Assembly (NCBI GenBank): GCA_020080175.1 | Contig: JAGHQL010000041.1 | Coordinates: 92,125 to 156,124 of the forward strand | DNA: 64,000 nucleotides | Direction: 5' to 3' | Origin: Glutinoglossum americanum | Taxonomy: Eukaryota > Ascomycota > Geoglossomycetes > Geoglossales > Geoglossaceae | Part shown: positions 35,692 to 46,362 of the stretch, one piece after another | How positions within the stretch are numbered: position 1 is the first letter of the stretch | Layout: every line of letters begins with the position of its first letter | The notes under the pieces: generated by a model | Seen by the model: only the letters and a program-made list of their open reading frames with translations | Database searches by the model: none | What the model was told of the DNA's origin: nothing | Program-made: the position numbers and the translations under genes

Positions 35692-37139
35692 TGGAGAGCC
35701 ACTGGATGATGTGGCCGATGGGCGCTACCAAGATAGCCCACAGGATATTACAGCATGCAGTGTCTTGGGGTTTCTCCCGATCGGCGCTGAATAATGCCGG
35801 AGCACTTTCTACGCGATAGCGCAGGCTGCGCTCGGGAGGACGAAGCCCGCCGACGCTATTCTTTCTACCCTAGACTCCGCTATCCTAAGATAGGGCTGTC
35901 CGGACAGTGATAAACTGGGTGGGGTGATCGCTCTGCGGCGAAGAAAGCGTGGCGGTTTGGCGGACTAGAGATAGGGGTAAACGGAACCTGCTGTGGGCGC
36001 AAAGTGGGAATAAAAGTGAGGGCTGGGTAAAGGTCTTGATTAGTGACCTTATATAGAGGAGGACGATAGGGCCCCAATAGGCCACATTAAAATTTCTCGG
36101 GCTGGTTCGCGATAACTTATTTATATGTGATAAAAAAAAACTAAATGGTTTTAATTTAAAATAGCTTCACAGTACTTTGTACATACGATGGAACCGTTGT
36201 CGGTTATAATGGGAAAGGAAAAGAAAAGAAAACATCGAGGCTGAGGATTGGCTCGTGGTTGAACTGCCGGTGAGCCCCGCAATCTATACTTTGTTTTTCG
36301 GGATCATTACTAGTACTCCGTACCAGCGCGAAATTTCGACTTTGCACTTGGTTACTGACTTACATCTCAGCGCACGGTTGCTCGGAAGCTTCACACTTCA
36401 TTCTATCATCGCGATCCCCTAGCCGCCTCCGGCATTTCTACCTCTCTTCGTCTGGAGGGGGTCCGTCAAGCTTGACTACTCGTATCATGGCTGTACTCCC
36501 GCTCATAGGAACCTTGGTCAGCTACCTGGGTAATTTCAGAGGCACTTTGGAGTTCCGAGAGACGGTTTCTGTCGAGGCTCCAGGCTTCTATAGCGTTGGC
36601 ACTCTTACGCACTGGATTGGGGATGCAGACCAATAGACGGAAAGCTCGTTAAAACGGTCTATATGATGTATGTATCTCTCTAGCCTTACGGTAAATGTAT
36701 ATACATAGCTCTAACATCTGGATTTAGGCGCCTTAATTCGTTAGTGGGCAATACAATGCTCGGAGCTACCAAGGCCGCTCCAGGGACCCTCCGGCAAGAC
36801 CTAAAGCGCTGGATTCTGGAGCTATAGCAGGATAAATAGCTAGAAGCCAGGTCTCCGGGAGCTGTGGGTGGGGCTTTGCTCTGGGTTACCTTCGCTTAGG
36901 GGCTGTGCCGGTGGCTATAGGGCTTCCACACGCAGGCGAACTAGAGCTCAAGAGGGACGCCTGGAGATATTGAAAAGCCGGTGCCTGTCTACACGCGGAC
37001 TTGGTGGACTTTGATTAGGGGAGCGACGATATCCGTTTGGTCCATTATACTCATCGGAAGTGTTTTGAGTTTGTCCGGGGAGATTAGTCTCCAGGCGAAT
37101 TCATGCCGCAACCGAACTGGCGATGGCCAACAAGAAACC
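35692..37139. other. Intergenic region, no intact gene
   Basis: It follows the kinase-ankyrin gene. An A/T-rich block at about 36115-36180 and a TACTCCGTA motif at 36314-36322 are visible. The last few hundred bases may already belong to the degraded FluG/DUF3435-like remnant, but I cannot read a coherent frame. Confidence 0.35.
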
Positions 37140-38190
37140 TACGCGTTGGGCACGCGCTGTAGCTAATGGCTGTAGAAGAGAAGCTCGCTGAAATAGAATA
37201 TTCAAAGAATGCGGAATTTCTGGAATTGGAAAGTGAGATTCGAACGCTTATAAAGTGTCCCGCCGACCAGATCGAAATTTCCACTACGGGACCGAAGCTC
37301 CGGCTCTGACGGAAGCAACTCAAGGATAGGGCTCTTTCCAGTATCGTGAAGAGTGGGTACAACAAAGAGGAGACTAGAAAACTCTATCGCGAAAGGGCGT
37401 ATGAGCGATCCCATAAGAATAGAAGTCGTCTAGAAACTTTTTAGGTTTATGCCGAAGCGCACCCATCCTGCTGAGATGATAGCCCCTGAAAAGGCGTTAT
37501 CGATGGGGAAGCTTAGGGTAGCCGAAGACCTATAGTCCTTGTGTCCTCGAGATTTGGAGGCCATGGACCGGCCGAAGGAGGAACTGATCAATGGAGAATG
37601 TCTGATAAAGAGCTGCCAGATACCTATGAGCGGGTAAGTCACAATCCACTCCTGAAGTAGGCTAGTATTGACACTCCGTTCCTTGAAAATCCAGACGAAG
37701 CAACCATACCCATGCCTGCCGCCACGGAGAACTTGCAACGAAGCTTGGTCGACAGGAATATGAATTGAATTACTGCTTCCACTGCTTTGAATGGTCCTAC
37801 GGAGATTAAGAATGGGAGACATACTGCGAACAGCGTCCTGGCTCCATACCTCCTATAGATGTGATATAACTATATATTGCTATACCATGCTCCATCTCGG
37901 ATATCGTCACTTCTGTCTGAATGACTCGAAACTCTCAGCATCGCTAATACACTAATGGACGGGAAGCAATACATTGTGGAATTGTATAGAAACCCGCATC
38001 TATGGATACATGTGGCTTTTTGTCTGTCCGCATCCTCGATGCGACACCCGACTGGATCCTATGGCCTCATCCTGTTACCACCTAAGCGATATCCACACTT
38101 CCGGCCGCAAGCTTTTAGCCGGCGCAGCAAAAGACATCACAACAAAGGCGAGGCAAAGTTGGAACTCAACCCTGCGGTGATCCCGAGGAT
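37140..38190 (+). pseudogene. Degraded FluG/DUF3435-like (tyrosine-recombinase-related) remnant with C2H2 finger
   Basis: The plus strand reads as a charged helical segment (MAVEEKLAEIEYSKNAEFLE, an in-frame TGA, then RKQLKDRALSSIV and EETRKLYRERAYERSH). It ends in frame breaks. At 38025-38096 it gives a C2H2 finger, CPHPRCDTRLDP followed by CYHLSDIH (C-x4-C-x12-H-x4-H). A charged region before such a finger is the order I recall for the C-terminal half of FluG-domain (DUF3435) proteins, a family that includes the captain recombinases of Starship elements. No intact catalytic domain is seen. The assignment is tentative. Confidence 0.4.
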
Positions 38191-38229
38191 AAAAGCAAAA
38201 AAGGCAAGAGAAAGAAGAACAAAGAGGAC

Positions 38230-38780
38230 CGTAAAAACTAGAAGAAACGGAAATTCGAGATTCGAGAGATGGACGTATACCCTACGCTGCCTATTGGGTG
38301 GCACCCCGAACCTTCAACAAAGATGGAGCCATATCCAACTATGGCACCCAAGAATACCATCTTCAGCCATCAGCCTTACTAATTACAGTTTCCCTTCTTT
38401 GACGGAAAGCGCTTGGAGTCCATCTACCTTGGCAACCGGTGGCCATACGACACCTCATCGAGTCAAAAAGAAGCGGGAATCAACCCGACTAAAGGAAACC
38501 GCTGAGATCGAATGCTCGCCTCCGAAATCCCTAAGGCTGTCACCCACCTCAGGCAATGCAAATTCTCCAAGCGGGAAGGAGTATCATATCCCTTGAGGAT
38601 AGTTGGCCACCTTCACGGATCCTATTATATATCGAATGTTGACATTGCTTTCTTCCACCGATCCTACGACACCAGATTTGACCTACGCTAACCCTTATTC
38701 CCCGGACAGCACAACATCCTTCTAAACGGAAAAGAGTACCTCCACGAGAGGCGATTGTGGTGACATGAAATGGTTTCAAT
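38230..38780 (+). pseudogene. Interrupted protein-like stretch, family unknown
   Basis: Short stretches in shifting frames look coding: MDVYPTLPIGWHPEPSTKME, then FPFFDGKRLESIYLGNRWPY, then ISNVDIAFFHRSYDTRFDLR and NGKEYLHERRLWWHEM. Stops and frame changes separate them, so this is either a multi-intron gene I cannot resolve or a pseudogene. It could be the tail of the neighbouring FluG-like remnant. Confidence 0.3.
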
Positions 38781-39586
38781 AAGGTAGCACAGTGGAGGGA
38801 GCTGCTAGCTAATTCCGAGGAACTCGGGGATATCGCGATAGTTGATACTTACAAAAGATAAGCCTCAGGGATATGATGGCTTGCTCTTTCAGTGCACAAC
38901 AATGCCTGAGCCTGTCTGACTTGGTTTCTGGCAAGTCTTGTCTGCCTCCCGAGATAGAGACAGCTCCAGCGAATACCATCTGTGCAAATGGGGCCGACTT
39001 CGGTGAAAACATCCAAAACAAAGCTAGGAAACCTGACATTAAGCTTCGCTCAAATCCACCTAAGGCTCCTAGGGTGGAGATAATACTACGAGTAAAGCAA
39101 CTCGAACAAGTCTCATCTCGGAAGCATCGTGGCCCAGCTGGAAAGGGTCAAGTTCCTGCAGCCAAGACCTAGACGGAGGCATGGTAGGCGAAACTGTTTT
39201 TTTTTTTTTAATATATACTTTACAATATGCTTTGACAGTTTGTCCACCTGTCTTACCATGTCCCACTATTCTTTTGATATCTATAAGCCTGTTTATAGAA
39301 TAATCCCACTCACATCCTGTCTCCCAGGAAAAGAATGTACTCGCATTTCAGTTTCTCTAACTCAACTCCCTATAATTGGCGGTGATATGATTGATCCTCT
39401 TCTAAGAGGGAGTAACTCATGCAAGGGATAGCAACAGCACACCGCTTACACCCCCCGGGCTCGTCCAGTCTAACCTCTGCCCGTCATAGAGAACAGATAA
39501 CTCCAATTTTAACTTCTCAAGTAATAACGAAGACTTCGGTCAATCCCTTGCAAGACGAACTGTAGATTTCCTGAAGAAATCTGCTT
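38781..39586. other. Intergenic region, nothing recognised
   Basis: No supported gene. A T-run at 39199-39209 and an adjoining A/T-rich block are the only evident features. Sequence just before 39587 may belong to the NLR remnant that follows. Confidence 0.35.
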
Positions 39587-40055
39587 TTGGTGCCCAATTA
39601 TTTATTTCATACCGCATTTGCTGAATGTCAGTCTCGGCTACCCACTGTGCAGACCATGGTTGATCGACTTCCTCTTATTGCATGTCTTCTCAACCCTGAT
39701 TCTTTAGCTCGGAGCCAGGTTTCCAGATGCCCGGACAAGTATCACAGTGACTTTGCTTCACATCCATCTCATTCGATGTATTTGCATGGATATCCTCTTC
39801 TTGAGCATGCTGCTCGAGACTGGGATAACCATATGTGCGGAGACCTGGAGGAAATAATCAAAAAGTCATTTTTTGGGTGTGCCTTTCTGGGGATATCAGT
39901 ATTCTGGGTATGGCCAAGGCTTTTTGGAAGGCGTAACTGGGTTATATGTTGTCGGTTTGGCGAAAATAGTGCGACTTGCTACTGGCTGGCTAGACTTGCA
40001 ACTAATATCCACTGATTTATACTCTCAACAACCAGGCCCTCCACAAAAAAAATAA
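39587..40055 (+). pseudogene. STAND/NLR-type ankyrin gene remnant (winged-helix to first ankyrin region)
   Basis: The frame of 39587 gives CPDKYHSDFASHPSHSMYLH and YPLLEHAARDWDNHMCGDLE, the segment that in fungal NACHT-ankyrin proteins links the NTPase module to the ankyrin repeats. Coding likeness then moves to the frame of 39873 (RVTGLYVVGLAKIV, ATGWLDLQLISTDLYSQQPG), which resembles the first ankyrin repeat, so a frameshift separates them. Upstream and downstream parts are missing. Confidence 0.5.
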
Positions 40056-41340
40056 TGCAATACATATAGAGCCATCAGAAGAAACACTTGGAGGTGAATG
40101 TCCAGCATTCAAAAGAGAAATAGTCATATCTTCGGTCTTGGCAAAATTATTTCCGGCCAAAAAACCCCTATATAATAGCTGTTGGAAAAGAGGAAATCCC
40201 CAGCGCAGCCAGCGCCAGTCCAGCCCGCTGCCGAGCCGCTGGGGCGCTCATTTTGTCCAAGGAACGTCCGCATGATCAATGCTATTGAACAAATTTTTAA
40301 GCTATAAACCAGTTGTTTTGCACGGAGTATAAGGGGCGGAATAGCATGTAGAATCAGAATCAATTTTGGAATATCGAAAAGCTTGCACGCTTAGCCATTC
40401 CTGCGACTTGATTACGCGAGTTCAAAGAATCCCTCGCGCCCGAACTATTACCAAGATGCAAATGTCCGCCTCGTGTTGGGCTTGTCTACATCGTGCTGAG
40501 ACGCTTGCCCGGGGTGAGCGCATCCCATATGAGATCGATGCTGCTCGGCTTTCCTACAGTATTTCTCCCTGTCACTTGCCGTCGCGGTCCGCCCAACACG
40601 CCTTAAATTGTCCTGCTACCCCATATAAAAGCTCGTGTCGTCTGTTGCCGAGCTACTACTTCTCATCTCTCACCCCTGTAAGTATCTATACTGCCTTTAC
40701 TACCTTTTCAATTCCTTTTACCTCCTACTCCCCAGATAGGAAACTCAAACCAGACCAGTTCTGCCTGGCGGGAACGCCCACGCTGCCGAGTCGATTTGGT
40801 GGCTGGCAAAAGCATTTTCTGATCGAACTCCCATCTGGCTTGCCCCGGAAAACCGGCACGGGACGAGATGGAAAGAAGAGGGAAAAAAAGAAAAAAGATA
40901 GATAGTAGACAAAAGCAGAAAGGATCGAACGCGTTTCCCTCTCCCGCTGCACGATCGCATCACCGCGCCTCAAGATAGATTCAGCACGTGGGTCTTGTGG
41001 TTGGTTGGCGAGGCGCGCGAACCTAGAGTCGTTTGAATGTCGGAATGTACAATACTGTACAACTAAGCTTTCTGGCTGATCTGTATCTTTTGATCCCTGC
41101 GAATCGAGAGGCGGCAGACCGATCAAGCTTTTTTTCCCCCCGTCTTGGTTAATCTCCGTGTGGGGCCTGGACGCGGTCCACCCGTTCAGTGGCGGGATGT
41201 GGAGATAGGATGCGAGGAGGGGACCAGATATCGAGGAGGGGAGAAGGGGAAGAGGAGAGAGAAGAGAGATATTAGGTGCAGATCTCCCCCTTCTCTCCAT
41301 CTCCTGTCTATCCTCTATCCTCTATCAAAAAAAAAAAACC
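40056..41340. other. Upstream region of the phosphate-transporter pseudogene
   Basis: No gene. It contains a TATAAAA word at about 40625, a CACGTGGG site at 40985-40992 and a CT-rich 5' leader ending in an A-run just before the ATG at 41341, as in many fungal promoters. Confidence 0.45.
40985..40992 (+). promoter_or_regulatory. CACGTGGG, Pho4/NUC-1-type phosphate-response site
   Basis: This 8-mer matches the high-affinity binding site of the Pho4/NUC-1 bHLH factor of the phosphate-starvation response. It lies about 350 bp upstream of a high-affinity phosphate-permease-like coding region, which supports the reading. Activity is inferred. Confidence 0.5.
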
Positions 41341-43293
41341 ATGGAAAACGACCTCCAAAACGCCACCCCGCGTGCCTATATCGTCACTGAGGGCATCGCT
41401 CTCCACGGCAAGGCCGGCACATCCCCTCCCTTTGGTCAGTACAATGAGCGGGAGATCTTCCGGCACGTCCTCCAGCCCGAGGATAGCTACGACGCCGACG
41501 GCACGTACTGGGCCGATCTAGACATCGCGCGCAGGGCAGCCTTTGTGTCCAGAACGGACGCCAATGAGGCTCTCAAGGAGCTGAGGCAGATTGGGAGGAT
41601 GGTGAAGAAGGACCCGCTGAGCCCCATATCGTTCTACACCAGGAATTACATCATCCCCGGGATGGGGCTGGGGTTGGAGAGGTAGGTGATGGGATGATGC
41701 ATGCTCTAGTTCCCGCCCAACAGAACACCCTCCTGAGGCTGACTCGAGTTCCACCCCGGCAGATACGTCCTCTTCTCTATCGGCAACCTCACGCCGCTCT
41801 TCCAGAAGGTCTGGCCGACCTGCTGGAATACCTTCAAGTCCTGTGACAGGCAGTGGATCGACGCCGTCACCTACCTCGAGGTCATGGGGATCATCTGCGG
41901 ACAGATCCTCGTCGGCGTGCTCGGGGACTGGTAAACACCCCCCCTTTTTCCTTCTGGCAGATAATATCACTTACATATATAATGGGGTGATACAGGATTG
42001 GCCGACGCTGGGGCCTCATCTAGGACACCACCATCACGTTCATCGGTCTCCTCACGCCGACCGCCTCACGGGGCATCACCCTCAACGGTCGGGTCATCCG
42101 CTACGCGCTGTCGCTTTTCTTCTACGGCGTCGGCGTTGGCGGCGAGTATCCCATGACGGCGACGTCGGGCATGGAGAACGCCGTCGGGTCGGGCAAGCTG
42201 TCTACGCGCGAGGACCGCCTGCACCGCGGGCGCAAGGTCACGTCGGCATTCCTGATGCAGGGCTGGGGCCAGTTCTTCAACCAGGTGATCCTGATCCTCA
42301 GCCTGATCGTGTTCCACCATAGCAGCGGCAACCCGTCTTACTCGTTGGTGTCGGCGCAGTGGACGTTCCGGATCAGCTTCGCGATCCCCGCAGTTGGTAC
42401 ACTGTGGCTGGTGTACTACCGGGCGTTCAAGATGAGGGCGGCGAGCCGGCAGCTGGCCATCGCGAAGAAGAAGAGCAAGGTCACGGGCTACGATACCGCA
42501 TCGTTGAAGCTGACGTTCACGTACTTTGGCCCGCGAGTCCTCGCAACGGCCGGGGCATGGTTCTGCAACGACGTGTTCTTCTACGGGAACAAGCTGTTCC
42601 AGAGCCAGTTCATCGCGGTCATCAGCCCAAACGACAAGTCGATCATGGAGGGGTGGCTATACAACTTGATAAACGTCGGCGTCAGTCCAGTGGGGTATTA
42701 TCTGGCTTGTAAGTTGGGGCCCCCTTTTTTTACTCTCAGCCTCGAGACGTCTTAAAAAATATGGAGGAACGGATAGGGTTAACAGTACTGCATCCTCCAG
42801 CATTCCTTATCGACAATAAGCTCTACGGACGTAGGAAGATGCAGATCGTCGGCTTCATGCTTGATTTCATCCTCTTCGTCGTCCCCGCCTTCCACTACAA
42901 ATACTACACCAGCAAGGCGCACATTCGTGAGTTTCAGGCCATGTACTTCCTCTCCTCCTTCTTTAACCAGTTCAGCCCCAACGCTGTCACCTTCCTCGTC
43001 GCCGCCGAGGTGTTCCCGACGCCCATCCGCGCCACCGCCCACGGCTTCTCCGCCCCGTCGGGAAGCTCGGCGCCCTCTGGGCCTCCATCCTCTACAACTA
43101 CATTGACACTCAGACCAAATTCTACGTCGTACCATGGTTCGGCCTGCTCGGCGCCGGGCTCACCTTCCTCTTCCTCCCGGACACGACCGGCCTGGACCTC
43201 AAAGAGCAGGAGCGCAGATGGCAGTACATCCGATCGGGCCGTGAGCAGGACTACCACGGCGTGGCCGTGCACCCGCACCACCTGTCGCTGTGA
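41341..43293 (+). pseudogene. High-affinity phosphate transporter (PHO84/PHO-5-like MFS permease), disrupted
   Basis: Family members are 12-TM H+/phosphate symporters of the plasma membrane. Exons 41341-41681, 41763-41930, 41996-42708 and 42801-43293 (introns 81, 65 and 92 nt) cover the whole protein. Landmarks are YVLFSIGNLTPLFQKVWPTC, QILVGVLGDWIGRRWG, GVGVGGEYPMTATSGMEN and FNQFSPNAVTFLVAAEVFPT. Two lesions break it. TAG at 42021-42023 replaces an expected Gln codon (WGLI-stop-DTT), a CAG-to-TAG change. About one base is missing at 43045-43058, after which VGKLGALWASILYNYIDTQ resumes in the next frame to the stop at 43291. Splice sites and all other residues look well kept, so decay is recent or the lesions are sequencing errors. 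Confidence 0.88.
42021..42023 (+). other. Premature stop codon in the phosphate-transporter pseudogene
   Basis: The TAG lies in the second cytoplasmic signature after GDWIGRRWGLI, where homologues have Gln. A CpA-to-TpA transition explains it, the substitution favoured by repeat-induced point mutation. Confidence 0.8.
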
Positions 43294-43984
43294 ATTTTCT
43301 TAGAGGACAAAGAGTCTAGCAGAGTGTCTAGGATAAAATATCTATAGGGAATAAAAAGTAGTGGTGAAGTTGGTACACCACCGTTTAAAGCTTAACTTGA
43401 ACAGCTTCAATATCCAAGAGTTTATATACATTTGGGGTATTACTAATATTCACATAATTGCTGTAAGTGCCACGGTGTTATTCCATAGCAATTGAGATAT
43501 GGTCTGTAGAGTTTAGCCCAGAATATAGATTATCAGAAAAGTTGTAGAACGTGCCGGCGTAGAGCCACAGAAAGAATTCTCCACAAAATAGATAGCGGAA
43601 TTGGAAGGGCTAGAACACGAGTGGGATCACCTAAAACTCACCTAGCTTGCGCAAGCTTAGGACGGCGACGCTCACCCACTAGAACGGGAGGGGGAACCTT
43701 GCAAAAATGCGGGCAGATATTCGTTCTGCAGGCACACAATTCCCAAAGCTTCTAGTTGCTCAGCCAGGAATGCCCGCAAGGAGTCGTTCTCGCTCCGCAC
43801 CCTCATCGATTCCCCCAACGGAGCAAAACACCGACGCGGGCCATTTGCAAATTTCACTGGCAGCGGCTTTTGCGGCAGGTGAAAAAATGGCTGTCCGTGA
43901 ACTTGCCATTTTCGAGCACCCCCCCATACTTGCTGGTTTCATCGAGAGGGCACCCCCTGGGAGTCTTGCTAAATGCTTCGTTGC
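43294..43984. other. Intergenic, possibly degraded coding DNA
   Basis: No intact gene. Plus-strand scraps such as IAELEGLEHEWDHLKLT look coding but are stop-broken. The right part may hold degraded ankyrin repeats of the NLR pseudogene on the minus strand. Confidence 0.35.
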
Positions 43985-45600
43985 AGCCTAGAGGGGTAGC
44001 TTGAACCTCGAGGTGCTCGCGACAGTGGCGTCCGGTGATACTTATCCTTGGAGGTCAGAAATGCCTTTGGGGTATCGGATACCGTAGTTCCAGTACACCC
44101 GAAACCGTGTAGAAAATTGCTTGGATCGAGTATAACAAACACTGAGTGCAGACTTTAGCAATGCCGTATCCTTACTGATTCTAGTTCCCTTAAAGCGAGC
44201 TGCCTAGTGTTTTGCTGCATAATCTAAGAGATGGTATCTTTCGGTGTACCGATTGACCTCTGCGCTAACCACAGTTTGCCTCCTGTCCTGGGTCCAGAGG
44301 TTGACTCTCAAATACATCAAACAGGAGGCACGAGATACAGATATTCGCAAGTATGAAATTTGACTCTCCTAGCTCCAGAGAATGCTTCCAGATCGCCGAG
44401 CAGGGATCCTTGACGAAATCTTTGCAAATGGGGAGCTCACTTGCTGTCTGGTGGGTTAAGAGAATCTATGATACTCACAAAGAGACCAGGGGTTTCTTAC
44501 TTTGGTTTTGAATTGCTGCTCGTCATCCAACTCCAGGTCATCATATAATTGGCGAGTCTCTCCCCTTTCTACCCTCCCCCCCATTGCCAGTGCGAGGTTC
44601 ACGTCTTTCAGTTTATAATTATATTAAGTAGCCTCCTCGCTTGCTCTGCCTGCTCTGATTCCTTAATTCTTCCCAAAATCCTCGCGTACGCGTCGGCAGC
44701 AGAAAGTGGAATTTTATTGACAAGTGCCTTTGGACGACCTGGCGTGGATTCTAGGGTCTTTCGGATGACATCAAGGATGACATATAACCAAAGATATGTT
44801 CGATGCTGTGTGATCCTAAGATGTTCAATAAGACTGTCCTGGACCTTGTTTTTGAGCGGATAGCGGCGGGCGCTGATGATACGCGGTATCTCATGCCGTA
44901 TGACTAGATTAATCTCTTGATTTATCCTCTCTGACTCCTCCTAGCCCTTCAAGTTGATGGAAGTTACATCTCCAACTGTGCTACCGAAAGCACACTCAAT
45001 GTCATACATAGTACGGCCGACTCGTGACTAGGAACTTCAAGCCCATATTCCCCCTATTTTGGCCTGAATAAAACCTGCCTAGCGCACCGATGAGGCCTTC
45101 CATCGCTGCTTCTTCACGTTCATCAAGGGCATCCAAGATGCAAATGATTTCACCAGCTTCGGGATCCATGACAACTTTTTCAGAATGTCCCATAATGTGC
45201 CGAACGTGGTGCGTAGGAGGCTACCATTATTCTTAAAATAGAGCACAGCATGTTCGAGGAGCACTGGCTTCTGCATGAACAGCTGGTGAAGTATAGCGCA
45301 TAGAGCATTTGCACCGCTTCGTCGGTTGACATCATCGTCTTTGAGGATGAAGTAACAGATGGTAGGCCTTCTGGACATCGTGATGAGGAGGCCCTCGCCC
45401 ACAAGAGCTCTTGATAAGACAGATTTTCCACAACCTGGGTCTGCAGATACCCAAAGTAGGTTTACCTTCTCACTATACCAGTTGAGGAACTTTTCATTTT
45501 CTAGGAACCACCCGCAAGTCTCGGGAACTCAGATTGCATTCCTGTCCCTGTCTTCTCTGTAATTCGAAGCAAACAGATGAAGGCACCTGGTTTCTAGATC
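43985..45600 (-). pseudogene. NACHT-type STAND/NLR protein, multiply disrupted
   Basis: Fungal NLRs couple a NACHT NTPase to repeats and act in heterorecognition or cell death. Read on the minus strand from about 45560: CGWFLENEKFLNWYSEKVNL, Walker A WVSADPGCGKSVLSRALVGE, Walker B IICILDALDE, sensor LKFLVTSRPYY, helical EINLVIRHEIPRIISARRYP, KDVNLALAMGG, GLFVSIIDS, then LTHQTASE and ESNFILANICISCLLF before the ankyrin junction (RYHLLDYAAKH). Lesions include TGA at 45529-45531, a one-base loss near 45176-45186, an insertion near 45003-45010, TAG at 44941-44943, TAG replacing Trp at 44204-44206 and further frame shifts. Order and spacing are otherwise intact, so this was a full-length gene. Confidence 0.85.
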
Positions 45601-46362
45601 TGAGTTTGCGCCTTCCTAACGTCAATACCCATGATGCATCGTAGCGTACCACATGATCGAAGCTAGAGAACTAGTTTACCATTATAGATATTGGTGATAT
45701 GGTTATTACCTACTTGCAAGCGTGAATCATGACGACCACTGGCGTCACTGTAGCTATGTCCTTGATGGCGCAGCACGCTGTAGTGCGGCCTGCGCCATTC
45801 GACGACGATAGAGATTTCACAGCAGGCAGAGTGATGAGCTGAAGAGAATTATAGTACAGATTTGGCGGCGATCGGAGATGGACTCGACTACTATGGGTGG
45901 ACGTTAGGCCACAACCTGTTCTACGCCCCGTTCTTATTATTAGGGGGATTACATAATCTCGTCACCTTGCGCAAACCCGAGGCGCCTTCGGGTGGCATCG
46001 TAGCACGAGCCCGGTCCATTCCATCGAAACTCCACTCGTCCTTTTGTTAAAACTGGATGGTTGACACACCACACCAAGCATTCGTCTTGAGATCACAGAT
46101 GAACCCTTGAGCGGGGAGGCAGCCCGTCCAGCATTGACCAGGCAAGGGCATTTCGCGCGGCTATCTTTGATCTCGCGGCCTCGGCGCGAAGATCTTGGGT
46201 TGGTTACAAATCATATCTGTTACCTGGTTAATCTGATGTTTCCCGTTTCGTATTGCTTTCAGCTAACTCGGTTGGCTTGCAGGTACCGGGAGGTCCAGCC
46301 ACCCGGGCATCCGGCGAGGGTAACCGCTACCAATCCATTCCCGACCCCAATATGTCCTGTCC
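45601..46362. other. Intergenic region; may include the lost N-terminus of the NLR pseudogene
   Basis: No coherent frame is found. The N-terminal effector domain of the minus-strand NLR pseudogene should lie here if it was ever present, but I cannot read it. Confidence 0.35.
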
